NCBI GenBank assembly: GCA_030653365.1
Contig: JAURZL010000010.1
Location: 1-64,000, forward strand
From: Anaerolineaceae bacterium
Lineage (GTDB): Bacteria; Chloroflexota; Anaerolineae; Anaerolineales; Anaerolineaceae
Reading direction: 5' to 3'
Length of the DNA: 64,000 nucleotides
Each line of letters begins with the position of its first letter. Position 1 is the stretch's first letter. The position numbers and the translations under genes were made by a program. The notes beneath the pieces are model-generated. The model ran no database searches. It had not been told where the DNA came from and worked only from the letters and a program-made list of their open reading frames with translations. Shown here one piece after another: positions 8,261-17,482 of this stretch.

Positions 8261-9637
8261 ATGGATTATTTACCACCTGAAGAGAACAATTCAATCGCAT
8301 CCCAACAACCACACAATCGAGAAGCCGAAGAAGCGGTATTGGGTGCTGTTCTTATTTTTCCTGAAGCGTATTTTGAACTATCACAAAAGCTCAAAGCAGA
8401 GGATTTTTACATCGTTCGCAATCGATGGGTGTGGGAGTCTTATTCCACTCTGATTGAACGACGAAATAATATTGATCTGTTAACAGTAAGCGCAACTCTC
8501 CAAGAGAAAAATCACCTTGAGGAAATAGGTGGGACTGCTTACCTTACTGCTTTGATAAATCAAACACCAACTTCTTTACATGCTCAAGCATACGCAGAAA
8601 TAGTTGAAGAAAACGCTATGCGGCGAAGAATGTTAGAAGCGGCTAACCATCTCGCAAAACAGGCATATGATCGTGGAAAATCCATTTCCACGCTGCTGGA
8701 TGAAGCTGAAAAAGCTGTTTTTGGCCTTAGCGAGAGGCGAATTACGTACGATCTTCAACCGATACAGAATGTCCTTGGAAGTTATTATGACCGCATCGAT
8801 CAACTTTCACAACGACCAGATGAGATATTTGGTGTACCCACTGGTTTGATCGATCTGGATAAAATTTTGGGTGGATTACAAAAATCGGATTTGCTCATCA
8901 TTGCTGGTCGTCCAGGTATGGGTAAAACCGGATTTATGCTATCGGTTGCAAAAAACGCTGCCCAAAAACACCGAAAACATGTAGCAGTGTTTTCATTGGA
9001 AATGTCGAATGAGCAACTGATACAACGTTTGATCGCCCAGGAAACTGGAATTGATAGCCAACGCTTGCGGAGTGGCCAATTATTTGACGATGAGTGGGCT
9101 AAATTCAACCATGCGATTGAAGTTTTGAGTGATACCCATATTTGGCTGGATGACACACCTGCTATCACACCTTTGTCCCTACGAACCAAATGCAGACGAT
9201 TGCATATGGAACACCATCTGGATTTGATCATAGTTGATTATTTACAATTGATGGCAGGTGATACCCGCACTGAAAATCGTGTACAAGAGGTTTCTTATAT
9301 TTCGCGAAACCTCAAAGTATTGGCGAGAGAATTGAATGTACCTGTTCTGGTTGGTGCACAACTTTCCCGCGCAGTCGAACAACGCGCAGACAAGCGACCT
9401 GTTCTTTCGGATTTACGTGAATCGGGTAGTCTGGAACAGGATTCGGACATCGTCATGTTCATTCACCGTCCGGATGCTTTGGAAGTTGATAGTCCGCGCC
9501 AAAATATTGCAGAAATAATCATTTCCAAACATCGTAATGGTCCAACCCACCCCGGCATTGAGCTGGTATTCCTGAATAATTTAGCCAGGTTTGAAAACGC
9601 TGCAAAATCCGATAAGCAACCGTTCAAGAAGAGGTAA
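8261..9637 (+). CDS. dnaB: replicative DNA helicase DnaB
   Basis: A 458-residue hexameric helicase that unwinds DNA at the replication fork. The N-terminal domain (about 15-120) begins with the typical PHNREAEEAVLGAVL. The RecA-like C-terminal domain has Walker A GRPGMGKT (about residue 218), Walker B LIIVDYLQLM (about 324) and the arginine-finger region near SDLRESGSLEQDSD. Length is normal for the family. The start follows no strong Shine-Dalgarno. The next gene starts immediately after the stop, so helicase and loader genes form one operon. Confidence 0.96.
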   Translation: MDYLPPEENNSIASQQPHNREAEEAVLGAVLIFPEAYFELSQKLKAEDFYIVRNRWVWESYSTLIERRNNIDLLTVSATLQEKNHLEEIGGTAYLTALINQTPTSLHAQAYAEIVEENAMRRRMLEAANHLAKQAYDRGKSISTLLDEAEKAVFGLSERRITYDLQPIQNVLGSYYDRIDQLSQRPDEIFGVPTGLIDLDKILGGLQKSDLLIIAGRPGMGKTGFMLSVAKNAAQKHRKHVAVFSLEMSNEQLIQRLIAQETGIDSQRLRSGQLFDDEWAKFNHAIEVLSDTHIWLDDTPAITPLSLRTKCRRLHMEHHLDLIIVDYLQLMAGDTRTENRVQEVSYISRNLKVLARELNVPVLVGAQLSRAVEQRADKRPVLSDLRESGSLEQDSDIVMFIHRPDALEVDSPRQNIAEIIISKHRNGPTHPGIELVFLNNLARFENAAKSDKQPFKKR

Positions 9638-10345
9638 ATGTTGAAATCGTTTTCTGGCTTTTCAAAAGGAGATGGGGCTCAGATGACATCCATCCCATCA
9701 GAATTTTTTGTCAACCTTTTACCTTTGATTGATGATCTGTATGAATTGAAAGTCACTCTTTACGCCATCTGGTTTCTTGAACAACAAGAAAATAAAATAA
9801 AATATATTCGGTTTCAACATTTTCTGGAAGATAAAAATTTTTTATTCGGTTTGGGTAATCTTCGTCCAACAGCACTGGAGAATTTGAAGAATGGAATAGA
9901 GCGTGCAGTTGAGCGGGGATCATTATTATCCGTACGATCTGATAACCAACAATTGGAAGAAACCATTTACTTTATTAATACACCACGTGGTCGTGCCGCC
10001 CAAAAAGCATTGGTGGAGGGTGCCTGGAATATTGACGATAGCCCTGTTCCTGCCAGGCAAACAGTTCGACCGAATATTTTTAAATTATATGAATCGAATT
10101 TAGGTCCTTTAACCCCTATGGTTTCTGAAACATTGATGGAAGCAGAAGAGACCTATCCAATGGTTTGGATTGAACAGGCAATCCGAATTGCAGTAGAGAA
10201 TAATGTGCGTCGCTGGCGTTATGTGGAAGCAATTTTGCAATCCTGGAAAGAAAGAGGACGTGATGAAAAAGATCGAAGAGACACTCAAGAAGATGCAAAG
10301 AGATTCCTCGATGGAGAGTTTGGACAATTCTTCAAAACCGGATAA
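9638..10345 (+). CDS. DnaD-like primosome protein
   Basis: A 235-residue protein. The N-terminal half (about 20-120) is a putative winged-helix region. The C-terminal half (about 150-215) is a DnaD/DnaB_2 domain, with FKLYESNLGPLTP, the YPMVWIEQAIRIAV helix and WRYVEAILQSW. In Firmicutes such proteins remodel the origin and recruit the helicase loader. Two starts are possible: ATG 9638, touching the dnaB stop, or ATG 9683 (residue 16), which has the better ribosome site AAAGGAGA. Its 3' end overlaps the loader gene by 83 nt. Confidence 0.85.
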   Translation: MLKSFSGFSKGDGAQMTSIPSEFFVNLLPLIDDLYELKVTLYAIWFLEQQENKIKYIRFQHFLEDKNFLFGLGNLRPTALENLKNGIERAVERGSLLSVRSDNQQLEETIYFINTPRGRAAQKALVEGAWNIDDSPVPARQTVRPNIFKLYESNLGPLTPMVSETLMEAEETYPMVWIEQAIRIAVENNVRRWRYVEAILQSWKERGRDEKDRRDTQEDAKRFLDGEFGQFFKTG

Positions 10346-11663
10346 AGAAAACGCGCTGGGTGAACCTGATTGCGAAATTTGTGGCGGAATTGGCTGGGTT
10401 CGTCAGGATTTACCCATCACACACCCGGATTTTGGCCGCATGCAGGTTTGTGAATGCCGCCAATCAAAAGTTGCTCAACAATCACAAGAACGTCTCTTCC
10501 GGCTTAGCAATCTGCAAGCTTTTTCCCATATGACACTGGATAATTTTAAAATCGAAGGTCGTCTTGGATTAGGAGATCAGCAAGTCTCTTCTTTACAAGT
10601 CGCCCATAATCAGGCTTCCCACTTTGCTCAAAATCCTATGGGCTGGTTATTATTAATGGGGACGTATGGATGTGGTAAAACACATCTGGGAGCTGCTATT
10701 GCGAATAAAGTTCTCGAATTAGGCATCCCAACCCTGTTTCTCACTGTTCCCGACCTCCTGGACTGGTTAAGGTATACGTATGGTGCACAGGGAGTAAGTT
10801 ACGAGGAACGATTCGAAGAAATCCGCAACATTCGTTTATTGGTTCTGGATGACTTGGGAACGCAAAACACAACCCCCTGGGCAGAAGAAAAACTGTACCA
10901 GATATTAAACCATCGTTATATACACCACTTGCCTACTGTAATTACCACCAATCAAGAATTAATTGAAATTGAAGGCCGTATTCGTTCGCGACTCCATGAT
11001 CCTGATCTGGTAACGATTGTTCGCATCCTTGCTCCGGATTTCCGTTCACCTGTTCGTGATGAACGCCGTACGATTTCTACATTGGAATTGCTATCGGACA
11101 GCACATTCGGTTCATTCACACTCAGAGACAATGAAAAATTATCCCCGGAGCAACGTCGCAGTCTTGAAGCAGCGTTCGATGCCGCCAATAAATTCGCTAA
11201 TGATCCACATGGCTGGCTGGTTTTTGTAGGCACCTATGGTTGTGGAAAAACCCATCTGGCTGCTGCAATTGGCAATTATCGCCTGGCGTTTGGTGAGGAA
11301 CCGATCTTTGTAGTAGTTCCTGATTTCCTTGATCACTTAAGAGCAACATTCAATCCCACCAGCAATACCTCCTACGATCATCTCTTTGAACAGGTGCGTT
11401 CTGCTCCCATTCTCATTCTGGATGATCTGGGTACTCAGTCTGCTACCCCCTGGGCACGGGAAAAATTGTATCAAATTTTCAATTATCGCTACAATGCCAA
11501 ATTGCCCACGGTGATCACAACCGCTAATGATCTGTCGGATATGGATCCTCGCATTCGCAGCCGTATGCTGGATACACGATTATGTTCCATGTATCTCATT
11601 CTGGCACCAGCTTATATCCGCACACCAGATAGTTCTTCCACCAGGACTCGCAGGAAAAACTAG
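10263..11663 (+). CDS. tandem-duplicated DnaC-like helicase loader
   Basis: A 466-residue protein with two complete AAA+ DnaC/IstB-type ATPase modules. A Cys4 element comes first (C37, C40, C63, C65; CEIC and CEC), as in DnaC/DnaI zinc-binding heads. Module 1 has Walker A GTYGCGKTH near residue 133 and Walker B LLVLDDLGTQ. Module 2 repeats them near residue 323 (GTYGCGKTH, ILILDDLGTQ). Both end with an intact RIRSR sensor/finger stretch. The usual loader has one module and about 250-330 residues. The start at 10263 is preferred because of AGAGGA seven bases upstream; an upstream in-frame ATG at 10203 lies deep in the DnaD-like gene. Confidence 0.88.
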   Translation: MKKIEETLKKMQRDSSMESLDNSSKPDKENALGEPDCEICGGIGWVRQDLPITHPDFGRMQVCECRQSKVAQQSQERLFRLSNLQAFSHMTLDNFKIEGRLGLGDQQVSSLQVAHNQASHFAQNPMGWLLLMGTYGCGKTHLGAAIANKVLELGIPTLFLTVPDLLDWLRYTYGAQGVSYEERFEEIRNIRLLVLDDLGTQNTTPWAEEKLYQILNHRYIHHLPTVITTNQELIEIEGRIRSRLHDPDLVTIVRILAPDFRSPVRDERRTISTLELLSDSTFGSFTLRDNEKLSPEQRRSLEAAFDAANKFANDPHGWLVFVGTYGCGKTHLAAAIGNYRLAFGEEPIFVVVPDFLDHLRATFNPTSNTSYDHLFEQVRSAPILILDDLGTQSATPWAREKLYQIFNYRYNAKLPTVITTANDLSDMDPRIRSRMLDTRLCSMYLILAPAYIRTPDSSSTRTRRKN

Positions 11664-11697
11664 TCTCGTCAAATATTTTTTTTATTTTTGGAGAACA

Positions 11698-12171
11698 ATG
11701 GTATCTCATTATCCTATTCGACTTTCCGGTTTTGGAAAGCAAAAGATTGAATTGGAAGTAACCGGTTTGTTAGGAAAAACAAAAATTATCGTCGATGACC
11801 TACCGGCAGAAAGAGGCAATAAAAAAGATGAATATATCCTCTACCGGCCGGATGGTTCTCAAGCCAGTGTTTTCTTGCAAGGTATGTTCTTTGACATTAT
11901 TCCCAAATTAATCATAAATGGAGAAACATTCGAGATTCTTCCTCCCTTGAAATGGCATCAATATGTTTTTGCCGGGTTGGGGTTATTTTTGATTTTTTAT
12001 GGTGGCGGTGTGGGTGGTATTTTAGGAATGATCAGTTTTATCATCAATATTCGCCTGTTACGAAGTTTCTTATCCAGTGGATTGCGAAATCTTTTAATAT
12101 TATTTGTCAATGTATTTGCATTTTTTATTTTCAACCTCCTGGTAAAATATTTTCCGATCATATTCTTCTAG
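11698..12171 (+). CDS. small membrane protein of unknown function
   Basis: A 157-residue protein that I do not recognise. Residues 1-80 are soluble and beta-rich. The C-terminal half has two to three hydrophobic segments (about 88-108, 112-125 and 130-155) with a Gly-rich hinge (YGGGVGGILG). The ATG at 11698 follows GGAG at the correct distance. In-frame codons further upstream lie inside the loader gene and are unlikely to be used. The dispersed palindromic element follows the stop. Confidence 0.6.
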   Translation: MVSHYPIRLSGFGKQKIELEVTGLLGKTKIIVDDLPAERGNKKDEYILYRPDGSQASVFLQGMFFDIIPKLIINGETFEILPPLKWHQYVFAGLGLFLIFYGGGVGGILGMISFIINIRLLRSFLSSGLRNLLILFVNVFAFFIFNLLVKYFPIIFF

Positions 12172-12222
12172 AGAGAGCCTACACAAAGATTTCTGTTCGG
12201 TTTCAATTTTTGATAGACTGAG

Positions 12223-12310
12223 TGTGTCTTTTCAATTAATTGCAGTCTGGTTTTTTTTGGTGGTGGTTTCCACCAAAAAAAACGTCAACCCCGGTTTATT
12301 GAGATGATAA
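12223..12310 (+). repeat. palindromic intergenic element, copy A
   Basis: The core is a perfect 14-bp stem (12250-12263 with 12270-12283) made of a T-run plus GGTGG against CCACC plus an A-run. The right end reads GGTTTATTGAGATGATA. The left end reads TGTGTCTTTTCAATTAATT. Both ends match the other copies in this window. Confidence 0.7.
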
Positions 12311-12351
12311 AGCTGATGAAAAAATTCTGCTTCTGAGGGAGTGAGCGAATT

Positions 12352-13569
12352 ATGAAATCAACCACCTATGATGTGGCTATAATTGGGGCAGGAATCGTTG
12401 GTCTTGCGACAGCGTTGAAATTAGTCCAACAATTCAAATTATCACTGGTTATATTGGAAGCAGAAAATGAAGTTGCAGCTCACCAAACTGGTCATAATAG
12501 TGGGGTGATTCATTCCGGGCTATATTACAAACCTGGATCATTGAAAGCACTGAATTGTGTCTCTGGCCGCGAGGCAATGTACCACTTTTGCGAAGAAAAT
12601 GGTATCGCACATGATAAGTGTGGAAAAGTGGTGGTTGCTACCAATCCGGCAGAAATTCTGTCTTTAAATATGTTGGAGGAACGCGGTCGTTCCAACGGTC
12701 TGGATGGAATTCGCAGACTTACTCCAGGAGAAATTCGTGAAATCGAACCTTATGTAAATGGGATAGATGGGCTCTGGGTTCCTCATACCGGGATCGTGGA
12801 TTATACCGATGTCTCAAAAGCTTATGCCCGAAAAATCACTGAAATAGGTGGGGAAATCAGGACCAATACCCGAGTAACAGGTTTCAAAAATGATCATGCA
12901 ACCATCCAACTTCAGACTTCATCTGGTGAAATTGAAACCAGGAATCTGATTAATTGCGCTGGTTTACGATCGGACAAAGTAGCCAGGTTGTGTGGGGTGA
13001 ATCCTGGTTTACAAATCATACCCTTTCGTGGTGAATATTATGAAGTGGTACCGGAAAAGGAATATCTGGTTAAAAATTTAATTTATCCCGTTCCGGATGT
13101 ACGTTTTCCGTTCCTGGGTGTGCATTTTACCCGCATGGTACACGGGGGAGTGGAAGCAGGTCCAAACGCAGTATTGGCATTCAAACGGGAAGGGTATCGA
13201 AAATCAGATATTTCCATACCTGATGTTGCCTACTATAGTGCTTACATTGGATTTTGGCGCATGGCACTCAAATATTGGAAGATGAGTATCTCTGAAACAC
13301 ACCGTTCGTACAGCAAACAAGCTTTTGTCAAAGCCTTGCAACGCCTGATCCCCGAATTACAAATGCAGGACGTGCACCCCGCAGGGTCCGGAGTCAGAGC
13401 ACAGGCTTTGTCACATGATGGAAAGCTTTTGGATGATTTCAGTATTGTTGAAAATGCCAATCAGATCCACGTATTGAACGCTCCCTCTCCCGCAGCCACC
13501 GCATCCCTCTCCATCGGTGAAACAATTGCTGCAATGGCAGAGAAAAATTTTCTATTAACCAAAAATTAA
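12352..13569 (+). CDS. lhgO: L-2-hydroxyglutarate oxidase
   Basis: A 405-residue FAD-dependent oxidoreductase of the DAO fold that oxidises L-2-hydroxyglutarate to 2-oxoglutarate. The N-terminal dinucleotide-binding motif VAIIGAGIVGLATA (residues about 8-21) is followed by HQTGHNSGVIHSGLYY, a signature of the LhgO/L2HGDH group. GSGVRAQ near residue 345 is the usual C-terminal block. The electron acceptor cannot be told from sequence. Monocistronic; a GAGGGAGTGAG ribosome site precedes the ATG. Dispersed palindromic elements lie on both sides. Confidence 0.9.
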   Translation: MKSTTYDVAIIGAGIVGLATALKLVQQFKLSLVILEAENEVAAHQTGHNSGVIHSGLYYKPGSLKALNCVSGREAMYHFCEENGIAHDKCGKVVVATNPAEILSLNMLEERGRSNGLDGIRRLTPGEIREIEPYVNGIDGLWVPHTGIVDYTDVSKAYARKITEIGGEIRTNTRVTGFKNDHATIQLQTSSGEIETRNLINCAGLRSDKVARLCGVNPGLQIIPFRGEYYEVVPEKEYLVKNLIYPVPDVRFPFLGVHFTRMVHGGVEAGPNAVLAFKREGYRKSDISIPDVAYYSAYIGFWRMALKYWKMSISETHRSYSKQAFVKALQRLIPELQMQDVHPAGSGVRAQALSHDGKLLDDFSIVENANQIHVLNAPSPAATASLSIGETIAAMAEKNFLLTKN

Positions 13570-13651
13570 ATGTATTTCTCTCTTCCGGTTAACAATTTTT
13601 AAGAAGAAAAGAACGCACCCAACTTGATTAAAACACTATAATTAATAGAGT

Positions 13652-13732
13652 GTATCTTTCATCTTAACAGTCAGGATGATTTTAGCGGGAATTACCGCCA
13701 AAACAACCGCCAATCCCTGTTTAATGAGATGT
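13652..13732 (+). repeat. palindromic intergenic element, copy B
   Basis: Left end GTATCTTTCATC. Central hairpin TTTTAGCGG/CCGCCAAAA (13680-13688 with 13695-13703). Right end CCCTGTTTAATGAGATG. A more diverged copy, located after the lhgO stop. Confidence 0.6.
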
Positions 13733-13763
13733 TGCTATTGACCATTTATGTTGGGAATATTGA

Positions 13764-14291
13764 ATGAAAAATAAACGTGTCCAGTTGATAATTGATGGAG
13801 AAATCTGGCTTCAGGTAACTGATTTTAGTGAATCAGCCCCGTTTGACCGACATTTCATCATCAAACGATTGCAAAATGGACATGATGTTTTTATTTTTGG
13901 TGATGGAAAAAAAGGATCACGCCCAACCGAGCGATATGAAAGTTTCGAAAGCCCGTACAAATATCAGGCAAACAATCAGGAAGAACCTCAACAACCCGTT
14001 GAAACCCACAATGGCAAAAAAACAAAAAAGGCTTTATCCGGAATCTATCGGGCAGTTGTAATCTCCAATGAAGATCCGGACAACAAGATGAAAGTACAGG
14101 TCAAAATTGATTCAATTCCGGAAATGGGTTTGCTGTGGGCTTCATCCGTGGTACCACTGAAAGAAAACGAACGCATACGGCCAATGGTGGGTGATTTGGT
14201 ATGGATCAGCTTTCGGAATGGTGACGCCAATCAACCGCTCTGGTTAGGAAAAATTAGCGAAGAAGAACCACCATCTTATTTCTTTGTTTAA
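13764..14291 (+). CDS. phage-baseplate-like OB-fold protein (gp5/VgrG N-terminal type)
   Basis: A 175-residue protein. The C-terminal half (about 92-170) reads like the OB-fold of phage baseplate assembly protein V / VgrG, with the family pattern of short beta strands: GIYRAVVISNEDPDNKMKV, then WASSVVP, VGDLVWISF, DANQPLWLGKI. The N-terminal half is unknown. A Gln/Pro/Lys-rich linker (about 70-92) joins them. No sheath, tube, spike, ATPase or other contractile-injection gene is visible nearby, so this is a solitary gene. It may be a domesticated relic or a non-phage use of the fold. Moderately sure of the fold, not of the function. Confidence 0.6.
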   Translation: MKNKRVQLIIDGEIWLQVTDFSESAPFDRHFIIKRLQNGHDVFIFGDGKKGSRPTERYESFESPYKYQANNQEEPQQPVETHNGKKTKKALSGIYRAVVISNEDPDNKMKVQVKIDSIPEMGLLWASSVVPLKENERIRPMVGDLVWISFRNGDANQPLWLGKISEEEPPSYFFV

Positions 14292-14303
14292 ATAAACAAA
14301 AAA

Positions 14304-14387
14304 GATCGTTTCATGATACCCGTCAATGAGTTTTTGGAGGGTTTCATCGCCAAAAATACCCACCAACCCGTTTTATTGGAATGATAC
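14304..14387 (+). repeat. palindromic intergenic element, copy C
   Basis: Core TTTTTGG (14331-14337) / CCAAAAA (14350-14356). Right end CCCGTTTTATTGGAATGATAC. It is flanked by CAAAAAAGA at 14297-14305 and 14388-14396, a possible 9-bp target duplication, although the A-run makes that weaker evidence. It lies between two convergent genes. Confidence 0.65.
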
Positions 14388-14421
14388 CAAAAAAGAAATT
14401 AAAATGACTATCAATGGTTGA

Positions 14422-15255
14422 TTAAAACACGCTTGCCAGAATCATGACTATTCCACCCATCAATGCACATATTGTATTGACCCAATCGTTATTTACCCAC
14501 TTCCATCCACGGAAATAACTGGTGGTTTGTCCACAGCTATGCGTTGGATGTTTTTCAGTTTCTTTTTTACATTGAGGGCAATAGAATATTGTCTGCACGG
14601 TTGCCCCCAAAAAAGAATCAACCAGACTACCGAAAACCCCAGCAGCTGTAATGCCAATTAGCAGCAGCACGGATTGTGAACCGATTGGATTCTGAATCGT
14701 CATTGGCCAAAATACAATTGCCAGAATAGCGATCAACAAAGAAGCAAGCAGGGCTGCAAATGTTCCGAATGGCGATACACCGCCCGATGCACCCCGCTCT
14801 ACTGTTTGGCCGGTTATAAGATTAATGGGATTCTTTTTACTTAGAACTCCCAACTCTGTTGCCCAGGTATCTGCATTCACTGCGGCGATCGCACCACAAA
14901 ATGCCAACCATGGCCAAATCGCATCTGGCAAGAACGCATGAAAGATTACGAAGATACCCGCCACACCACCATTCGCCCAAACCTGCCAGGCATCGCGCTT
15001 GGATCCTTTTGAAAATTTTTCTTCCAAATCAGCTTTTCTTATCTTGAAAAACTTCGATAATACGCTGGAAGAGATAAAAAATCCCATCAGTACGACTGCC
15101 CAGGCGAAACCACCCAATCCGAACACAATTGTGCCCAACAGGCAGGCTGCCAATCCACCACTTTTTGATAAAAACCCAAGTTTAAATGAAAGCAAAGAGA
15201 TGCAGATCGCCAGAAGAAAGCCAATCAAAAGTTGTTGATTAAGTAGTTGCATCAA
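14422..15255 (-). CDS. DUF92 integral membrane protein
   Basis: A 277-residue polytopic protein with about six to seven hydrophobic helices. It matches the DUF92/TIGR00297 family, whose signatures NADTWATELG (about residues 128-137) and GVFGSLVDSFLGA are visible. A Cys-containing loop (CPQCKKE plus SCGQ) suggests a small metal site. Plant homologues include VTE6 phytyl-phosphate kinase and VTE5-like enzymes act nearby in that pathway. The bacterial role is not settled; lipid or isoprenoid phosphate metabolism is the usual inference. It starts 10 bp after the PH-domain gene and is probably co-transcribed with it. Confidence 0.82.
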   Translation of the reverse strand: MMQLLNQQLLIGFLLAICISLLSFKLGFLSKSGGLAACLLGTIVFGLGGFAWAVVLMGFFISSSVLSKFFKIRKADLEEKFSKGSKRDAWQVWANGGVAGIFVIFHAFLPDAIWPWLAFCGAIAAVNADTWATELGVLSKKNPINLITGQTVERGASGGVSPFGTFAALLASLLIAILAIVFWPMTIQNPIGSQSVLLLIGITAAGVFGSLVDSFLGATVQTIFYCPQCKKETEKHPTHSCGQTTSYFRGWKWVNNDWVNTICALMGGIVMILASVF

Positions 15256-15265
15256 CTATGAACTC

Positions 15266-16177
15266 TTATGGATAAAAAGATAAAATGATCATGGAAATCA
15301 CAAGCAAAAACGGTGTTATCACACCACCAGACCACAACAAATATGCAATCAGATAAAAATCCGGCTGGCGAAAAAAGAACAACCCAAGGACCACATTCAA
15401 AACCAAAACAAATAATCCCAAAATTGGAATCAATAACAATTGCTGGGAACCAACTAATTCTAACGGCACACCTTGCGGAGAAAACCCTAAAGGCAATTGT
15501 TGATTGTTTGCAATAATAAATCCACTGACCAGCCAAAGCAGGACTGTCAAGCCAACATTCAATGGAAGCAAATACCTGGAAAATCTGTCCTTCAAAACCT
15601 GTTGAATAAAAGCAGTCGGCCTTGTGGAGCGAGATTCGATCGGAAACAGGCTGCCCATCTCAAATGTTCGCTGAAAAGCCAACTCAAAATCTCTGGGGTT
15701 TTTGGGTGAAATTGCATAGACCTTATGGCGGGTAGCTATCAGAATCAATTTGTTTAAATCGGAAGCAATAAATTCAATTGAGCCCAAACTGATATTGCTT
15801 TTCTCTCCTAAGAAAGCGCCAGGCCAGGAAAAAACTGGTAGTTGAATCGAATAACCAGATTCGTTAGCTCGCCTGATCCATTCAATATCTGTCAATGGGA
15901 TGTCTTCAGTTCTTAATCCCCAGCGCAATCGCAATCCATCCCGTTCCAAAATATAACGGGCATTCAGTAAGGCATAAAGCCGATAAAAAACAAAGGGAAT
16001 GAAGGCTGTAAGGATCACGATTAATATCATGAATAAAACAAACATACTGCCTTCAGCCCAACTTGTGGTTGACCAGAGAGCTGCGAACATGATCAGAACA
16101 AGAAAGACCAACATTAAACCATGTAGGAGTACCCCACGCCCTCGCTCAGGATAAAAAAATTGAGATTGTTGATCCAT
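15266..16177 (-). CDS. membrane protein with bacterial PH-like domain
   Basis: A protein of about 303 residues. Two N-terminal transmembrane helices (about 17-75) lead into a bPH-like domain (about 85-190; YILERDGLRLRWG, IPLTDIEWIRR, VYAISPKNPRDF). Three more helices follow near the C-terminus. Such proteins are common and uncharacterised. I prefer ATG 16177 because AAGGTG lies six bases upstream; GTG at 16186 is an alternative start. A small inverted repeat CTTGTG/CACAAG lies just upstream (16188-16206). Confidence 0.65.
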   Translation of the reverse strand: MDQQSQFFYPERGRGVLLHGLMLVFLVLIMFAALWSTTSWAEGSMFVLFMILIVILTAFIPFVFYRLYALLNARYILERDGLRLRWGLRTEDIPLTDIEWIRRANESGYSIQLPVFSWPGAFLGEKSNISLGSIEFIASDLNKLILIATRHKVYAISPKNPRDFELAFQRTFEMGSLFPIESRSTRPTAFIQQVLKDRFSRYLLPLNVGLTVLLWLVSGFIIANNQQLPLGFSPQGVPLELVGSQQLLLIPILGLFVLVLNVVLGLFFFRQPDFYLIAYLLWSGGVITPFLLVISMIILSFYP

Positions 16178-16258
16178 GACACTCACCTTGTGATTTTAAC
16201 ACAAGATGATTGTCAGCGTTCTATTTTGATGCTTTGCACTCAACCCGTTCTCTTCATT

Positions 16259-17386
16259 CTATTTCACTTCAACAGTGATAATCGCTGCACTCCCACCGCC
16301 ATCCATACCCGTTATGATGATGGTCACTGTTTCTTCTGCCCTGAGATAAGTGAGAACATAGAAGTCGTCAAAAATAGTTTCATCGTTCAAACTGTATCCT
16401 GCAGCAACCATTTCATTGCGATAATAATCTGCCAATGAAGATGCATCATCAGGCGAAGAAAAATTTAGCATGGACCCAATTTTGGATATTTCCTGAACAT
16501 TTTCCGGTAAGGGCACATCATTAACACCACCCTCTGAAGCAAGTTTACAGGATACAGGAAGAGGTATGTCTGTAACTGTATTGACATCCGTGAGATCGAA
16601 TTGCCAGCGAATCGTACCACTTACATTTACGTCTTCTTCCTCAGAATATGCTTCACCATTTGCTTCCCCGTTGAACCGGACAATATAAGCTCCATTACGG
16701 GCATACCAGATTTCTGCTTTAACATTGGAGAGTGTAGAATTCACCATCGCTACATTGTTAACCCGATAATGATCCACCCTGATACCATTAACTATGATAT
16801 TTTTTTCAAGAATGTCTCCAACCTCCAAATCACTAAACAATAAAGAAAGTCCCAGGTCATTGCCATCCAAATTTAAGGCATCAACATTTTCAGTAAAGGG
16901 AGTACACTCCGCGTCATTCTTTGTTGTTTCTTCGGATTCAAAAAGATAAACTTCATTTTCATAGCGATATACTTCAAAGGTTTGAATTGGCTTAACATCC
17001 GTCTCCATTTCCATTTTCATGTGGACGATATTAAGTGGTTTGATTACTTCTTGAAAATTCCTGACTGTAATATTGGTTGTGTTTCCATTCTCATCCATGC
17101 CGTTTAAAGACTGGATCAGTTGAGTGCGAAAACTATCCAATTTATTTAACCCAAACCCCAAATCATTAAAATCAGGTTCAGTGAACACCAGTGAATCAGA
17201 CTCTTGATTTGACAATCCTTCAACTTCTTCAACCATCTTGGTAGCAATTTGACCGGGATTTTCCATCAGATCCCCAATTTCATCCGGTAAACGGTCGACA
17301 ATTGAATTAACAAATCCAAAAGAACAGGCAACACTTGTAATCATCAACACTGCCAACAAAGTGAATAATTTTTTTCTATTCATCAA
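16259..17386 (-). CDS. putative lipoprotein of unknown function
   Basis: A 375-residue exported protein. The signal peptide ends in a lipobox (SVAC, cysteine near residue 21), so the mature protein should be lipid-anchored outside the membrane. The middle (about 70-290) has the alternating strands of an LolA/LppX-like or DUF-type lipoprotein fold (VEVYRYENEVYLFE, AEIWYARNGAYIVRF). The C-terminal 80 residues form a second small domain (SPDDASSLADYYRNEM) often seen in such proteins. I do not recognise a specific family. Confidence 0.6.
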   Translation of the reverse strand: MMNRKKLFTLLAVLMITSVACSFGFVNSIVDRLPDEIGDLMENPGQIATKMVEEVEGLSNQESDSLVFTEPDFNDLGFGLNKLDSFRTQLIQSLNGMDENGNTTNITVRNFQEVIKPLNIVHMKMEMETDVKPIQTFEVYRYENEVYLFESEETTKNDAECTPFTENVDALNLDGNDLGLSLLFSDLEVGDILEKNIIVNGIRVDHYRVNNVAMVNSTLSNVKAEIWYARNGAYIVRFNGEANGEAYSEEEDVNVSGTIRWQFDLTDVNTVTDIPLPVSCKLASEGGVNDVPLPENVQEISKIGSMLNFSSPDDASSLADYYRNEMVAAGYSLNDETIFDDFYVLTYLRAEETVTIIITGMDGGGSAAIITVEVK

Positions 17387-17482
17387 ACACCTTTCCTGAT
17401 GAGAGCATGATCAAATTAATCTGGGAGCTATTTGATCAGAAACTAATATGGTTAGCATGATGGAAATTCAAATCAGAAAAAA

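Noticed and set aside
10203-10262. Upstream start for the helicase loader
   Set aside because: It lies inside the DnaD-like coding region, has no ribosome site and adds 20 residues unlike the family; 10263 has AGAGGA.
12250-12283. Intrinsic terminator at the hairpin of palindromic copy A
   Set aside because: The GC stem is followed by A, not T; the T-run is on the 5' arm. The conserved flanks show it is part of a repeat family.
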